Assembly (NCBI RefSeq): GCF_003019815.1
Contig: NZ_CP027773.1
Span: forward strand, 4,676,501 to 4,740,500
DNA from: Variovorax sp. PMC12
GTDB lineage: Bacteria; Pseudomonadota; Gammaproteobacteria; Burkholderiales; Burkholderiaceae_C
Length of the DNA stretch: 64,000 bases
Direction of reading: 5' to 3'
Under the pieces are notes generated by a model. The model was not told where the DNA came from. It worked only from the letters and a program-made list of their open reading frames with translations, and made no database searches. Position 1 is the stretch's first letter. Each line of letters begins with the position of its first letter. Positions 24,716 through 33,371 of this stretch are shown here, one piece after another. The translations under genes and the position numbers were made by a program.

Positions 24716-25990
24716 ATGAGCGAAAAACTCTCCTTCGTCAGCCCTACCGCCAACAGCCCGTGGGGCACCTATCTTTCGCAGGTCGACCGCGTCGTGCCGT
24801 ACCTCGGCCCGCTGGCCCGCTGGGTCGAAACCTTGAAGCGCCCCAAGCGCGCGCTCATCGTCGACGTGCCCATCGAGATGGACGACGGCACCATCGCCCA
24901 CTTCGAGGGCTACCGCGTGCAGCACAACATGAGCCGCGGCCCCGGCAAGGGCGGCGTGCGCTTCCACCCCGACGTCACGCTCGAGGAAGTGATGGCCCTG
25001 TCGGCCTGGATGACCATCAAGACCGCGGCCGTCAACCTGCCCTACGGCGGCGCCAAGGGCGGCATCCGCGTCGACCCCAAGAAGCTGTCGCTGCAGGAGC
25101 TGGAGAAGGTCACGCGCCGCTACACCAGCGAGATCGGCATCATCATCGGCCCGCACACCGACATCCCCGCGCCCGACGTCAACACCAACGCGCAGATCAT
25201 GGCGTGGATGATGGACACCTACTCGATGAACGTCGGCGGCACGGCCACCGGCGTCGTCACCGGCAAGCCGCTGCACCTGGGCGGCTCGCTCGGCCGCGTC
25301 AAGGCCACCGGCCGCGGCGTGTTCGTCACCGGCCGCGAAGCGGCGCGCCGCCTGGGCATGGACCTGCGCGGTGCGCGCATCGCGGTGCAGGGCTTCGGCA
25401 ACGTGGGCTCGGTCGCTGCCGAACTCTTCGCCGAAGCGGGCGCCAGGATCGTCGCGGTGCAGGACCACACCGGCACCATCGTCAACAGCAACGGCCTCGA
25501 CCTGGCCAAGCTGATTCCAGTGGCCAACAAGGAAGGCGTGGTCGCCTTCAAGGCCGGCGGCGACATCGTGCCGAACGAAGACTTCTGGAACGTCGCCTGC
25601 GACATCCTGATCCCGGCCGCCCTCGAAGGCCAGATCACCGCCGAGCGCGCGCAGAAGACCACCGCCAAGCTGGTGCTCGAAGGCGCCAACGGCCCCACGG
25701 TGCCGACCGCGGACGACATCCTCGCCGAGCGCGGCGTGCTGGTGGTGCCCGACGTGATCTGCAACGCCGGCGGCGTGACCGTGAGCTACTTCGAATGGGT
25801 GCAGGACTTCTCGTCCTTCTTCTGGGACGAGGACGAGATCAACGTGCGCCTCGACCGCATCATGATGAACGCGCTCAACCAGATCTGGGACACGGCGGAC
25901 AAGCACAAGATCACGCTGCGCACCGCGACGTACGCGGTGGCCTGCGAGCGCATCCTGATGGCGCGCCAGGAACGCGGCCTGTATCCCTGA
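24716..25990 (+). CDS. gdhA: Glu/Leu/Phe/Val dehydrogenase, glutamate dehydrogenase
   Basis: Oxidative deamination of glutamate to 2-oxoglutarate (or the reverse). The catalytic lysine region KTAAVNLPYGGAKGGIRVDPK and the glycine-rich PYGGAKGG are intact, as are GPHTDIPAPDVNTNAQIMAWMMDTYS and the dinucleotide fold IAVQGFGNVGSVAAELFAEAGARI. Length 424 residues fits the hexameric class; NAD specificity is probable. Start at 24716 with AAGGGAT upstream; the frame is open farther upstream but without coding character. A stretch of about 230 bases before it holds the promoter; TTGCAT and CATAAG (about 24623-24652) are a weak possible −35/−10 pair. Confidence 0.95.
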   Translation: MSEKLSFVSPTANSPWGTYLSQVDRVVPYLGPLARWVETLKRPKRALIVDVPIEMDDGTIAHFEGYRVQHNMSRGPGKGGVRFHPDVTLEEVMALSAWMTIKTAAVNLPYGGAKGGIRVDPKKLSLQELEKVTRRYTSEIGIIIGPHTDIPAPDVNTNAQIMAWMMDTYSMNVGGTATGVVTGKPLHLGGSLGRVKATGRGVFVTGREAARRLGMDLRGARIAVQGFGNVGSVAAELFAEAGARIVAVQDHTGTIVNSNGLDLAKLIPVANKEGVVAFKAGGDIVPNEDFWNVACDILIPAALEGQITAERAQKTTAKLVLEGANGPTVPTADDILAERGVLVVPDVICNAGGVTVSYFEWVQDFSSFFWDEDEINVRLDRIMMNALNQIWDTADKHKITLRTATYAVACERILMARQERGLYP

Positions 25991-26033
25991 TCTCCCTGAT
26001 CGCAGGGCGCCGGTCCTTGTATCCTGCGGACCC

Positions 26034-26555
26034 ATGAGCGGTCCGCCAATTCACCTCGATCCCGCGTTCGTCGCGTCGCCCGATGCCCTTCTCGAATGGC
26101 TCCGGTCCGCGGTGACGTGGGACGAGCGCATGCGCGCACGCCAGACCGCCAGCTTCGGCGTGCCCTACGATTATTCGCAGATCGCCTACGAGGCCGTGCC
26201 GATCCCCGCCCAGCTCGAAGCGCTGTGCGACCGGATCGAAGCCGCGCTCGGCTTTCGTCCCAACAACTGCCTGCTCAACCGCTATGCCGACGGCGCGTCG
26301 TCGATGGGATTTCATTCGGACGCGCTCGACGCACTGGCGCCCGGCACGGGCGTGGCCATCGTGTCCGTCGGCGCTACGCGGTCGATCGCGTATCGCAGCA
26401 AGTCCGACAGCAGCGCCCGATTCGACTACCCGCTGCCGCACGGATCGATGCTCTACATGTCGGCGGCCGTACAGCAGGAATGGCTGCACGCGATTCCCAA
26501 GGCCGATGGCGCGGGGGAGCGTATCAGCCTGACGTTCCGCGAGATTCTGAAATAG
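26034..26555 (+). CDS. AlkB-like 2OG-Fe(II) oxygenase (ALKBH2/3 type)
   Basis: 173-residue Fe(II)/2-oxoglutarate dioxygenase that probably repairs alkylated bases in DNA or RNA. Visible signature parts: NNCLLNRYADGASSMGFHSDALDAL with the HxD iron ligands, WLHAIPKADG with the distal His, and RISLTFREIL with the 2OG-binding arginines. It lacks a long N-terminal domain and resembles the ALKBH2/3 core more than E. coli AlkB. It follows gdhA by 43 bases and precedes the kinase by 25, so a short operon is possible. Confidence 0.88.
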   Translation: MSGPPIHLDPAFVASPDALLEWLRSAVTWDERMRARQTASFGVPYDYSQIAYEAVPIPAQLEALCDRIEAALGFRPNNCLLNRYADGASSMGFHSDALDALAPGTGVAIVSVGATRSIAYRSKSDSSARFDYPLPHGSMLYMSAAVQQEWLHAIPKADGAGERISLTFREILK

Positions 26556-26580
26556 CGCCGCGGGACGCTACGCTCCGGCA

Positions 26581-27234
26581 ATGACTACCCATTCCGCGCA
26601 GATCCTTCCTCCCCTTCCCGCGGACAGCGCCGCCCGCCTGCAAGCCCTGATGGCCGGCGGCCGGCGCAAGCTCCTGGGCCTGGTCGGCGCGCCCGGCGCG
26701 GGCAAGTCCACGCTCGCTGCGGCGCTGCTTGCGCTGGTGGGCGCCGACCATGCGCAGGTCGTGCCCATGGACGGCTTCCACCTGGCCAACGTCGAGCTGC
26801 AGCGGCTCGGCCGCGCCGGCCGCAAGGGCGCGCCCGACACCTTCGACAGCGCCGGCTACGTCGCGCTGCTGCAGCGACTGCGCGAGCAGCGGCCCGACGG
26901 CGACATCGTCTATGCGCCGGAATTCCGCCGCGAGATCGAGGAGCCGGTGGCCGGCGCCATCGCGGTGCTGCCGACGACGCAGCTCGTCATCACCGAAGGC
27001 AACTACCTGCTGCACGACGCGGGTCCGTGGGCCGGCGCGGCGGCGATGCTCGACGAGGTCTGGTACGTGGACATCGACGACGCGCTGCGCGAAGAGCGGC
27101 TGGTGCGGCGCCACCAGCAGTTCGGCCGCAGCCTCGAAGAGGCGCGCGCTTGGGTGGCCGGCACCGACGCGCCCAATGCGCGGCTGATCGCGGCCACGCG
27201 GGTGCGCGCGCACCACGTGCTGCCCTGGGGCTGA
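26581..27234 (+). CDS. P-loop nucleoside/nucleotide kinase family protein
   Basis: 217-residue kinase of the uridine kinase/phosphoribulokinase/pantothenate kinase clan. Walker A is GAPGAGKST (about residues 38-46), followed by VVPMDGFHLAN, where the Asp is the usual catalytic base, and the lid-side arginines in REERLVRRHQQFGRS. The FHLANVEL motif resembles FrcK/YggC-type putative fructose-linked kinases. The C-terminal NARLIAATRVRAHHV is also typical of this subgroup. Substrate unknown. Confidence 0.85.
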   Translation: MTTHSAQILPPLPADSAARLQALMAGGRRKLLGLVGAPGAGKSTLAAALLALVGADHAQVVPMDGFHLANVELQRLGRAGRKGAPDTFDSAGYVALLQRLREQRPDGDIVYAPEFRREIEEPVAGAIAVLPTTQLVITEGNYLLHDAGPWAGAAAMLDEVWYVDIDDALREERLVRRHQQFGRSLEEARAWVAGTDAPNARLIAATRVRAHHVLPWG

Positions 27235-27331
27235 GTCCGCCAGGAAAACTTTCATGCCGGACAGGGAACGCCGGCGCGCCGGCGCGCTCGAAGCCTTGCC
27301 GGCAAATGCGCCGGTTAGCATTCGCCGCTCC

Positions 27332-28021
27332 ATGCCGTCCATGCACCCCATGCACTTCCGTTCTCTTCGCGCACCGATCCTCTTGCTGGGTCTTTCGTCC
27401 GCACTCGTACTGGCCGGCTGCGGCGGTGTCGCCCAGCGCAAGGTCAACTACGAACCCGAGGCCTTCGGCTCCACCACCACCCACACCCGCGACTACCAGG
27501 CCACCGAGGCCGAGACCTGCGAAGCCGCGCGCCGCGCGCTGCTGAGCCAGGGCTACATGATCACCGCGGCCAACGCCGACCTCGTGACCGGGCGCAAGAG
27601 CTTCCAGCCGGCGGCCGAGGTGCATGTGGAGGTCGAGTTCCGCGTGGTCTGCGCGCGCGAGAGCACGCGGGGCGGCGGCAAGGCCAGCAAGAACACCGTG
27701 GCCTTCGCGACGGCGCTGCAGGACCGCTACGGCATCAAGAAGGTCAACAACTCGGCCAGCCTCGGCGTGGGCGCGATCGGCTCGCTCTCGCTGCCGTTCT
27801 CGGGCAGCGACGACGCCATGGTCAAGGTCGCGAGCGAGACGCTGACAGACGAGCGCTTCTACGACCGCTTCTTCGCGCTGCTCGACCGCTTCCTCGACGG
27901 GCCCCAAGACGAGGCCGACGCGCCCCAGGAAGAAAAGCCCGAGAAACCGGCCGCGGGCCCGGTGCCCGCCGAAGGGCCCGCCACCACCTACCCCGTGAAC
28001 TCGTCGCCGAACCGGGGCTGA
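27332..28021 (+). CDS. DUF2242-family lipoprotein
   Basis: Predicted lipoprotein with lipobox LVLAGC after a short basic start (MHFRSLRAPILLLGLSSALVLAGCGG). The body matches what I recall as DUF2242 (TEAETCEAARRALLSQGYMITAANADLVTGRKSFQP and EVHVEVEFRVVCA). The C-terminal 40 residues are Glu/Pro/Ala-rich. Several in-frame ATGs exist (27254, 27332, 27341, 27350); I chose 27332 to give a normal signal peptide, but no ribosome site decides it. Role unknown. Confidence 0.72.
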   Translation: MPSMHPMHFRSLRAPILLLGLSSALVLAGCGGVAQRKVNYEPEAFGSTTTHTRDYQATEAETCEAARRALLSQGYMITAANADLVTGRKSFQPAAEVHVEVEFRVVCARESTRGGGKASKNTVAFATALQDRYGIKKVNNSASLGVGAIGSLSLPFSGSDDAMVKVASETLTDERFYDRFFALLDRFLDGPQDEADAPQEEKPEKPAAGPVPAEGPATTYPVNSSPNRG

Positions 28022-28038
28022 TGCCGGTCGCCAGATAA

Positions 28039-28052
28039 TAAGATGAGTCTTA
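28039..28052. promoter_or_regulatory. candidate MarR operator
   Basis: TAAGA-TGAG-TCTTA is a perfect dyad centred about 17 bases before the MarR start codon, in the 41-base gap after the lipoprotein gene. Position and symmetry fit autorepression of the MarR–FUSC pair. Confidence 0.5.
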
Positions 28053-28062
28053 CAATCCGGGC

Positions 28063-28536
28063 ATGGCTTCGACCTCCCCGGATCCGGCGCAGTGCGCCAC
28101 GCGTCTTCGCAACTCCGTCGCGCTGCTGTCGCGGCAACTGCGCAGCGGCAGCGCCACGCCCGACGGCCCGAGCGTGGCCAAGCTCAGCGTGCTCGGCCAG
28201 TTGCACCGCCATGGCCCCAGCACCCCGACCGCGCTGGCTGCGCTGGAGCGCGTCAAGCCGCAGTCGCTGACGCGGCTGCTGGCCGAGCTCGAAGCAGAAG
28301 ACTGGATCACGCGCGCGCCGCATGCCAGCGACGGACGCCAGTCGGTGCTGTCGCTCACGCCCGAAGGCACGAAGCGGCTGAAGGCGATCATGCGGTCGCG
28401 CGAATCGGCGCTGGCCGAGGCGATCGGCGCCACGCTGGATGCGCAGCAACGCGCCGTGCTGCTGCAGGCCTGCGAACTGATCGACGGCCTCGGCGCCGCG
28501 CTGGCCGTCAACGCCGCCGGAGCGACGAAGCCATGA
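28063..28536 (+). CDS. MarR-family transcriptional regulator
   Basis: 157-residue winged-helix regulator. The DNA-binding core is KLSVLGQLHRHGPSTPTALAALERVKPQSLTRLLAELEAEDWITRAPHASDGRQSVLSLTPEG, with the wing DGRQSVLSL. Flanking helices form the dimer domain. It overlaps the FUSC gene by four bases (ATGA), so it most likely controls expression of that aromatic-compound exporter. The DGRQ wing and absence of cysteine suggest a phenolic or other organic ligand rather than an oxidant. Confidence 0.92.
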   Translation: MASTSPDPAQCATRLRNSVALLSRQLRSGSATPDGPSVAKLSVLGQLHRHGPSTPTALAALERVKPQSLTRLLAELEAEDWITRAPHASDGRQSVLSLTPEGTKRLKAIMRSRESALAEAIGATLDAQQRAVLLQACELIDGLGAALAVNAAGATKP

Positions 28537-29570
28537 ACGCGATGCCGGCGCTGCAGCACTTCGCCGGACTCTGGCGCCACGGCCGCTGGCGTCCCGGCGT
28601 GCAGCTGGCCGGTGCGGTGGCACTTGCCTGGATCGTGTCCGTCGCGCTGCGCCTGCCGGAGAGCTTCTGGGCCGTGATGAGCGTGCTGATCGTCATGCGG
28701 CCGAGCGCGGGCTCCACGCTCGATGCCGGCTGGGACCGGGTGCGCGGCACCGCGGCCGGCGCGCTCTGCGGCCTGGCGGGTGTCTACCTGCATCACCACG
28801 GCGCGCCCGTGCTGCCGGTCACGCTGGCGGTCGTCATGCTGCTGGCCTTTGCCGGCGCGGCGGTGCCGGGCCTGCGCAGCGCGCCGGTGGCGGCGCTGAT
28901 CATCCTGTCGGCCGGCGGCATCCCCGGCCACTCGGTGTTGCAGGTGGCGCTGCTGCGCATGGTGCAGATCGGCATCGGCGTGGGCGTGGCCCTGGCGGTC
29001 TCGACGGTGATGTCCGAATACCACGCGGGCGTGCGCTTCGATGAAGGCTGCGCCGCCTTGCTGCGCGGCATCGCCAGGCGAATGGCGGCTGCTACCCGGC
29101 CCGCGGATGCGGAGAGGGAGCGCATCGACACCGGCACGCGCGCGGCGCTGGGGCGGCTGGCCGTGCTGGCCGGCAGCGCCGACCTGGAGGCGCGATGGTG
29201 GCGACGCGGCACGGCTGCGGGCAATGCGCGCACCTACCGCGACAGGGCGCGGCTGGCGGCGCGCATTTTCCAGGATGCGGTCGTGCTGGACCGCGTGTTC
29301 CGGCTGGAGAAGGGCGACGAAGCGCCGGACTCGTTCCGGCATGACGCGGCGCGAGCGGCCGCCAGGGCCATTGCCGCAATGGCCGACGCACTCGAGGGCA
29401 AGTGCGCGCCGCCGGACACCGCGGAACAACTCGAACGCTGCGCGCAAGCGTCGCGCGGCACCCCGTCGAACGCGATGCTGGCCGCGCCGCTGAACCTGCT
29501 GCTCGACGACCTCCGGCTCTTCCGTCACACGCTGCAACCCGCCCGCCATCGCCCGTCCGGCGCCAGCTGA
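28533..29570 (+). CDS. FUSC-family inner-membrane protein (aromatic acid exporter-like)
   Basis: 345-residue protein with about six N-terminal membrane segments in the FUSC pattern (VQLAGAVALAWIVSVALRLPESFWAVMSVLIVMRPSAGSTLDAGWDRVRGTAAGALCGL) and a cytosolic helical C-terminal half. FUSC proteins include AaeB and fusaric-acid pumps; most have two six-helix repeats, so this is a half-length single-repeat version that may dimerise. It is coupled to the MarR gene and lacks an adjacent membrane-fusion protein. Confidence 0.83.
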   Translation: MNAMPALQHFAGLWRHGRWRPGVQLAGAVALAWIVSVALRLPESFWAVMSVLIVMRPSAGSTLDAGWDRVRGTAAGALCGLAGVYLHHHGAPVLPVTLAVVMLLAFAGAAVPGLRSAPVAALIILSAGGIPGHSVLQVALLRMVQIGIGVGVALAVSTVMSEYHAGVRFDEGCAALLRGIARRMAAATRPADAERERIDTGTRAALGRLAVLAGSADLEARWWRRGTAAGNARTYRDRARLAARIFQDAVVLDRVFRLEKGDEAPDSFRHDAARAAARAIAAMADALEGKCAPPDTAEQLERCAQASRGTPSNAMLAAPLNLLLDDLRLFRHTLQPARHRPSGAS

Positions 29571-29626
29571 GTCTTCGAATCACCCTAGAATCTTCCGGAA
29601 ATCAATCGTTTCGGAGAGGGACGGGC

Positions 29627-30145
29627 ATGGAAGACCAGACGCAGGACGCGCGCTACGCGCCGCCGCAATCCCATGTGGAAGACGTGCAGCAACCCGGCCA
29701 GCCGCAGCCGGGGCAGCTCGCGACGCGCGGCAAGCGCTTCCTGGCTGCAATGGTCGACGGCGGCATCGCGGTCGGCGCGCTGTGGCTGCTGTCGATGTTC
29801 ACGCCCTACGACATCTGGAGCGACGACGGCCTCGGCCTCTGGACACCCCGCGTGACCGACACCGCCGTCGGCATCGTTCTCTACCTCGCATTGCACGGCT
29901 ACCTGCTGGCCACGCGCGGCCAGACCATCGGCAAGGCGCTGTTCAAGATCCGCATCGCGCGGCCCGACGGCTCGAAGCCGTCGATCGGCCGCATCCTCGG
30001 CTTGCGCGAGAGCCCGCTGTTCCTGGCGAACATCGTGCCGATGCTCGGGCAGATCTTCGTGCTGGTCGACAGCCTCCTCATCTTCCGTGAGTCACGCCGC
30101 TGCCTGCACGACCAGATCGCCGATACGGTCGTGCTGCAGGCCTGA
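29627..30145 (+). CDS. RDD-family membrane protein
   Basis: 172-residue inner-membrane protein with the RDD pattern: LATRGKRFLAAMVDGGIAVGALW (R and D in the first helix), a middle helix, then GQTIGKALFKIRIARPDGSKPSIGRI. About three membrane segments. A Gln/Pro-rich cytosolic N-terminus precedes them. GAGAGGGACGGGC lies upstream of the ATG. It directly precedes a second RDD gene and the MoxR/DUF58 run, and may belong to the same transcript (gap six bases). Confidence 0.82.
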   Translation: MEDQTQDARYAPPQSHVEDVQQPGQPQPGQLATRGKRFLAAMVDGGIAVGALWLLSMFTPYDIWSDDGLGLWTPRVTDTAVGIVLYLALHGYLLATRGQTIGKALFKIRIARPDGSKPSIGRILGLRESPLFLANIVPMLGQIFVLVDSLLIFRESRRCLHDQIADTVVLQA

Positions 30146-30151
30146 GCGTTG

Positions 30152-30889
30152 GTGCGCCTCGACACCCTCCACACCGCCGAGACTCCGGAAGGCATCGCGC
30201 TCTCGCTGCGCCCGGCCGGGCTGTTCGCGCGCGGGCTGGCTTACCTGATCGACTTCGCGATCCGGCTGGGCATCTTCGTCGGCATCTCGATCACGGTCGG
30301 CATGCTGGGCAAGATGGGCTTCGGCATCCTGCTGGTCGCCTACTTCTGCCTCGAGTGGTTCTACCCGGTGATCTTCGAGCTCACGCGCGCGGCGGCCACG
30401 CCAGGCAAGCGCGTGATGGGCCTGCGCGTGGTGATGGACTCCGGCCTGCCCGTGACGCCCGCCGCCTCGCTCACCCGCAACCTGCTGCGCGCGGCCGACT
30501 TCGTGCCTTCCTTCTACGGCGCGGGCATCGTGTCGATGCTGTGGCGGCGCGACAGCAAGCGGCTGGGCGACCTGGCCGCCGGCACGCTGGTGGTGTTCAG
30601 CGACCAGGTGAGCCTGCACGGCAGCGTGCCCGCCGCCGAGCCGCAGGCGCCCGCGCGGCCGCTGACCGCGCGCGAGCAGATGGCCGTCGTCTCGTGGGCC
30701 GGCCGCGCGACGCGCCTGACGCCCGAGCGTTTCGACGAACTCGCCCGCATCGCGCAACCGGTGCTGGGCCCCGACACCTCCGCGGGCGGCGGTGCCTCCG
30801 CGTCGCAGCGCCTGCTGGGCGTGGCGCAGTGGGTGCTGGGCCGGCGCGGCGGCGGCGCAGCCCAAACCAGAGGAGGCACGACGCGATGA
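30152..30889 (+). CDS. RDD-family membrane protein, first gene of MoxR/DUF58 set
   Basis: About 245 residues. RDD motif LFARGLAYLIDFAIRLGIFVG is followed by further helices and ATPGKRVMGLRVVMDSG, typical of larger RDD proteins. The C-terminal part is cytosolic. Start is GTG at 30152 or TTG three bases earlier. It overlaps the SpoIIM gene by four bases, and RDD–SpoIIM–DUF4129–DUF4350–MoxR–DUF58 is a recurrent set in actinobacteria and proteobacteria. It may form a membrane complex with the SpoIIM-like protein. Confidence 0.87.
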   Translation: MRLDTLHTAETPEGIALSLRPAGLFARGLAYLIDFAIRLGIFVGISITVGMLGKMGFGILLVAYFCLEWFYPVIFELTRAAATPGKRVMGLRVVMDSGLPVTPAASLTRNLLRAADFVPSFYGAGIVSMLWRRDSKRLGDLAAGTLVVFSDQVSLHGSVPAAEPQAPARPLTAREQMAVVSWAGRATRLTPERFDELARIAQPVLGPDTSAGGGASASQRLLGVAQWVLGRRGGGAAQTRGGTTR

Positions 30890-31887
30890 CGCCGCTGGAT
30901 TTCGAAGCCGCCTATGCGCCCCTGTGGGCCGAACTCGAAGCCGTCATCGGCGTGGCGGAGACCAAGCGCAAGTTCGACGGCGCGCGGCTCGCCACGCTGT
31001 ACCGCCGCGTGTGCGAGCACCTCGCGCTGGCGCAGGCCAGGGCTTATCCGATCCACCTCACGCAGCGGCTCGAAAGCCTGACGCAGAGCGCGCACCGGCT
31101 GATCTACCGGCAGCACGACTATGGCCTGGCGCGCTTCGCCCGGCTGGCGCTGGTCGACTTTCCCGAAGCCGTGCGGGCGCACCGCGTCTACCTGTGGGTG
31201 TCGGCGCTGATGTTCGTGGTGCCGCTGCTGGTGGCGGGCTGGGCCGCCTGGCGCGACCCCGGCTTCATCCTGCACCTGCTGGACGCCGACAACGTGCAGC
31301 AGTTCGACGCGATGTACAGCGACGACGCCGACGCCTTCGGCCGCACGCGCAGCGCCGGCGACGACTGGCAGATGTTCGGCTTCTACGTGATGCACAACAT
31401 CGGCATCGGCTTCCGCTGCTTCGCGGCCGGCATCTTCGCGGGCGTGGGCAGCGCGGCGCTGGTGGTGTTCAACGGCATCCAGATCGGCGCGGTCGGCGGC
31501 TACCTGATCGGCGCGGGGCATGCGCAGAACTTCCTCTCCTTCGTCGTCACGCATTCGGCCTTCGAGCTCACGGCCATCGTGCTGGCCGGCGCGGCCGGGC
31601 TGCGGCTGGGCTACGCGTGGATCGCGCCCGGGCGCCACACGCGGCTCGAAGCCCTGCGGCTGGCCGCGCGCCACGCGGTGGTGATCGTCTACGGCGTCAT
31701 CGGGCTGCTGCTGATCGCCGCCGCGGTCGAGGCCTTCTGGTCTTCGGCGCGCTGGATCGCGCCGGCCGTGAAGTACGGCGTGGGCGGCGCCTGCTGGGTG
31801 CTGGTGCTGGCGTACCTGGGTTGGCAGGGCCGGCCGCGCGGAGGCGCGGAAGCGGCGCTGGAAAAGGAGCCCGGCCGTGCAGGTTGA
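30886..31887 (+). CDS. SpoIIM/stage II sporulation protein M-like membrane protein
   Basis: 333-residue inner-membrane protein of the SpoIIM (DUF95) family. After a cytosolic helical N-terminal third (about 100 residues) come roughly five membrane segments, including YVMHNIGIGFRCFAAGIFAGVGSAALVVFNGIQIGAVGGYLIG and HSAFELTAIVLAGAAGLRLGYAWI, the two best family signatures. The organism is a Gram-negative non-sporulator, so the name is only historical. It has ATGA and ten-base overlaps with its neighbours, indicating tight translational coupling. Confidence 0.87.
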   Translation: MTPLDFEAAYAPLWAELEAVIGVAETKRKFDGARLATLYRRVCEHLALAQARAYPIHLTQRLESLTQSAHRLIYRQHDYGLARFARLALVDFPEAVRAHRVYLWVSALMFVVPLLVAGWAAWRDPGFILHLLDADNVQQFDAMYSDDADAFGRTRSAGDDWQMFGFYVMHNIGIGFRCFAAGIFAGVGSAALVVFNGIQIGAVGGYLIGAGHAQNFLSFVVTHSAFELTAIVLAGAAGLRLGYAWIAPGRHTRLEALRLAARHAVVIVYGVIGLLLIAAAVEAFWSSARWIAPAVKYGVGGACWVLVLAYLGWQGRPRGGAEAALEKEPGRAG

Positions 31888-32608
31888 CGGCCTCGCCATC
31901 GCGCTGCGGCCACGCCCCATGGCCGAGGCCGCGGACCTGGGCGCGCAGCTCGTGCGCAGCCATGCACGCTCGGTCTGGCGCACCTTCCTGCCGGTGTACC
32001 TGGCCACGGTGCTGCTGGCCTTCTGCACCGTCGAGATCGCGGGCTGGCTGCCGAGCCTGCTGATCTTCTGGCTCAAGCCCTGGCTCGACCGCAGCCTGCT
32101 GTTCGTGCATTCGCGCGCGGTGTTCGGCCAGGAGACGCGCTGGGCCGACCTGTGGCAGAACCGCCGCGCCGTATGGGGCGGGCAACTGCTGCGCACGCTG
32201 GTGTGGCGGCGGCTGTCGCCCTGGCGCTCGTTCACCCAGGCGATCGACCAGCTCGAAGGCCAGCGCGGCGGCGCACGCAGCAAGCGGCGCGCGCAGTTGC
32301 TGCGCGGGCGGCGCGGCGCGGCCACGGGTATGCAGCTGGTGTATGCGAACGTGGAGATGGCGCTCGACATCTGCCTGCTGTCGCTGCTGTTCTGGTTCGC
32401 GCCGGAAGGCAGCGCGCGCGAATTGTTCGGCTGGCTCACGCAGTCGGACGCGCCGCTGCAGAGCCTGCTGGCCGCGGGCGCCTACGCCATCGTCGTCGGC
32501 GTGCTGGAGCCGTTCTACGTGGGCGCCGGTTTTGCGATGTACCTCAACCGCCGGGTCGAGCTGGAAGCCTGGGACATCGAACAGGAGTTCCGCCGTGGCT
32601 TCCGCTGA
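31877..32608 (+). CDS. membrane protein of unknown function in MoxR/DUF58 set
   Basis: 243-residue protein with three or four hydrophobic stretches (TFLPVYLATVLLAFCTVEIAGWLPSLLIFWLKPW, ALDICLLSLLFWFAP, LLAAGAYAIVVGVLEPFYVGAGFAMYLNRRVELEAWDIE). The C-terminal motif EPFYVGAGFAMYLNRR resembles a segment seen in membrane proteins accompanying DUF4129 genes. A basic loop (GGARSKRRAQLLRGRRG) faces the cytosol. The start is GTG at 31877, overlapping the previous gene by eleven bases, with AAAAGGAG upstream. I do not recognise the family. Confidence 0.75.
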   Translation: MQVDGLAIALRPRPMAEAADLGAQLVRSHARSVWRTFLPVYLATVLLAFCTVEIAGWLPSLLIFWLKPWLDRSLLFVHSRAVFGQETRWADLWQNRRAVWGGQLLRTLVWRRLSPWRSFTQAIDQLEGQRGGARSKRRAQLLRGRRGAATGMQLVYANVEMALDICLLSLLFWFAPEGSARELFGWLTQSDAPLQSLLAAGAYAIVVGVLEPFYVGAGFAMYLNRRVELEAWDIEQEFRRGFR

Positions 32609-33371
32609 CGTCCGCCGATGGCTGTCCGCTGCCGTGCTGGCCGTGTGCTGCGCGGCGGGCACGGCCTCGGCCGCGACCGATACCGCCCCGACTCGCGAGC
32701 AGGTCAGGGCGGCCGCCGACAAGGTGCGCGCCGACCCCAACATGCCCGGCGTCAAGACCGAGAAGAAGCTGCGCTTCAAGGAGCGCGACGACGACGAGGA
32801 AGAAGAGCCCGAGAAGAAGACCGACAGCCTCGACTGGCTGCGCGACTTCGTGAGGGCCGTGGCCGAAGGCGCGCGCTGGCTCATCTGGGGGCTGGCCGCG
32901 CTGGCGCTGGCCTGGCTGGCGATCCGCATCCACCGCTGGGCGCGGGTGCGTGCCGGCGGCGCGCGGCCCGGCAAGGCGCCGCTGCCCAGCCATGTGGGCA
33001 GCCTCGACATCCGGCCCGAGAGCCTGCCCGACGACGTTGGCAATGCCGCCGCGGCGCTCTGGCAGCGCGGCCAGCACCGGCCGGCGCTGTCGCTGCTGTA
33101 TCGCGGCGCGCTGTCGCGCCTCGTGCATGCGCACGGCGTGCCGGTGCGCGCGGCGAGCACCGAGGGCGAGTGCGTGGCCCTTGCCGCCGGCCGGCTGCAG
33201 CCGCAGGCACAGGCCTTCTTCGTGCGGCTGGTGGATGCCTGGCAACTGGCGGCCTACGGCGGGCGCCTGCCTTCCACCGCGCAGGTGCTGGCGATCTGCG
33301 GCGAGTTCGACCTGCACCTGCCGGCAGTCGCCGCGCCCGTGCCCGGCTTCGCGCAGGAGGCCGCCGCATGA
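32595..33371 (+). CDS. DUF4129-domain membrane protein
   Basis: 258 residues: signal-like N-terminus (about 1-25), periplasmic acidic linker (RDDDEEEEPEKK, about 58-72), one membrane segment (LIWGLAALALAWLAIRI), then a cytosolic DUF4129 domain (AALWQRGQHRPALSLLYRGALSRLVHAHG). DUF4129 proteins, often transglutaminase-linked, sit beside MoxR/DUF58 genes. GTG start at 32595, fourteen bases inside the preceding gene, and ATGA overlap with the next. The arrangement suggests a complex assembled co-translationally. Confidence 0.82.
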   Translation: MASADVRRWLSAAVLAVCCAAGTASAATDTAPTREQVRAAADKVRADPNMPGVKTEKKLRFKERDDDEEEEPEKKTDSLDWLRDFVRAVAEGARWLIWGLAALALAWLAIRIHRWARVRAGGARPGKAPLPSHVGSLDIRPESLPDDVGNAAAALWQRGQHRPALSLLYRGALSRLVHAHGVPVRAASTEGECVALAAGRLQPQAQAFFVRLVDAWQLAAYGGRLPSTAQVLAICGEFDLHLPAVAAPVPGFAQEAAA

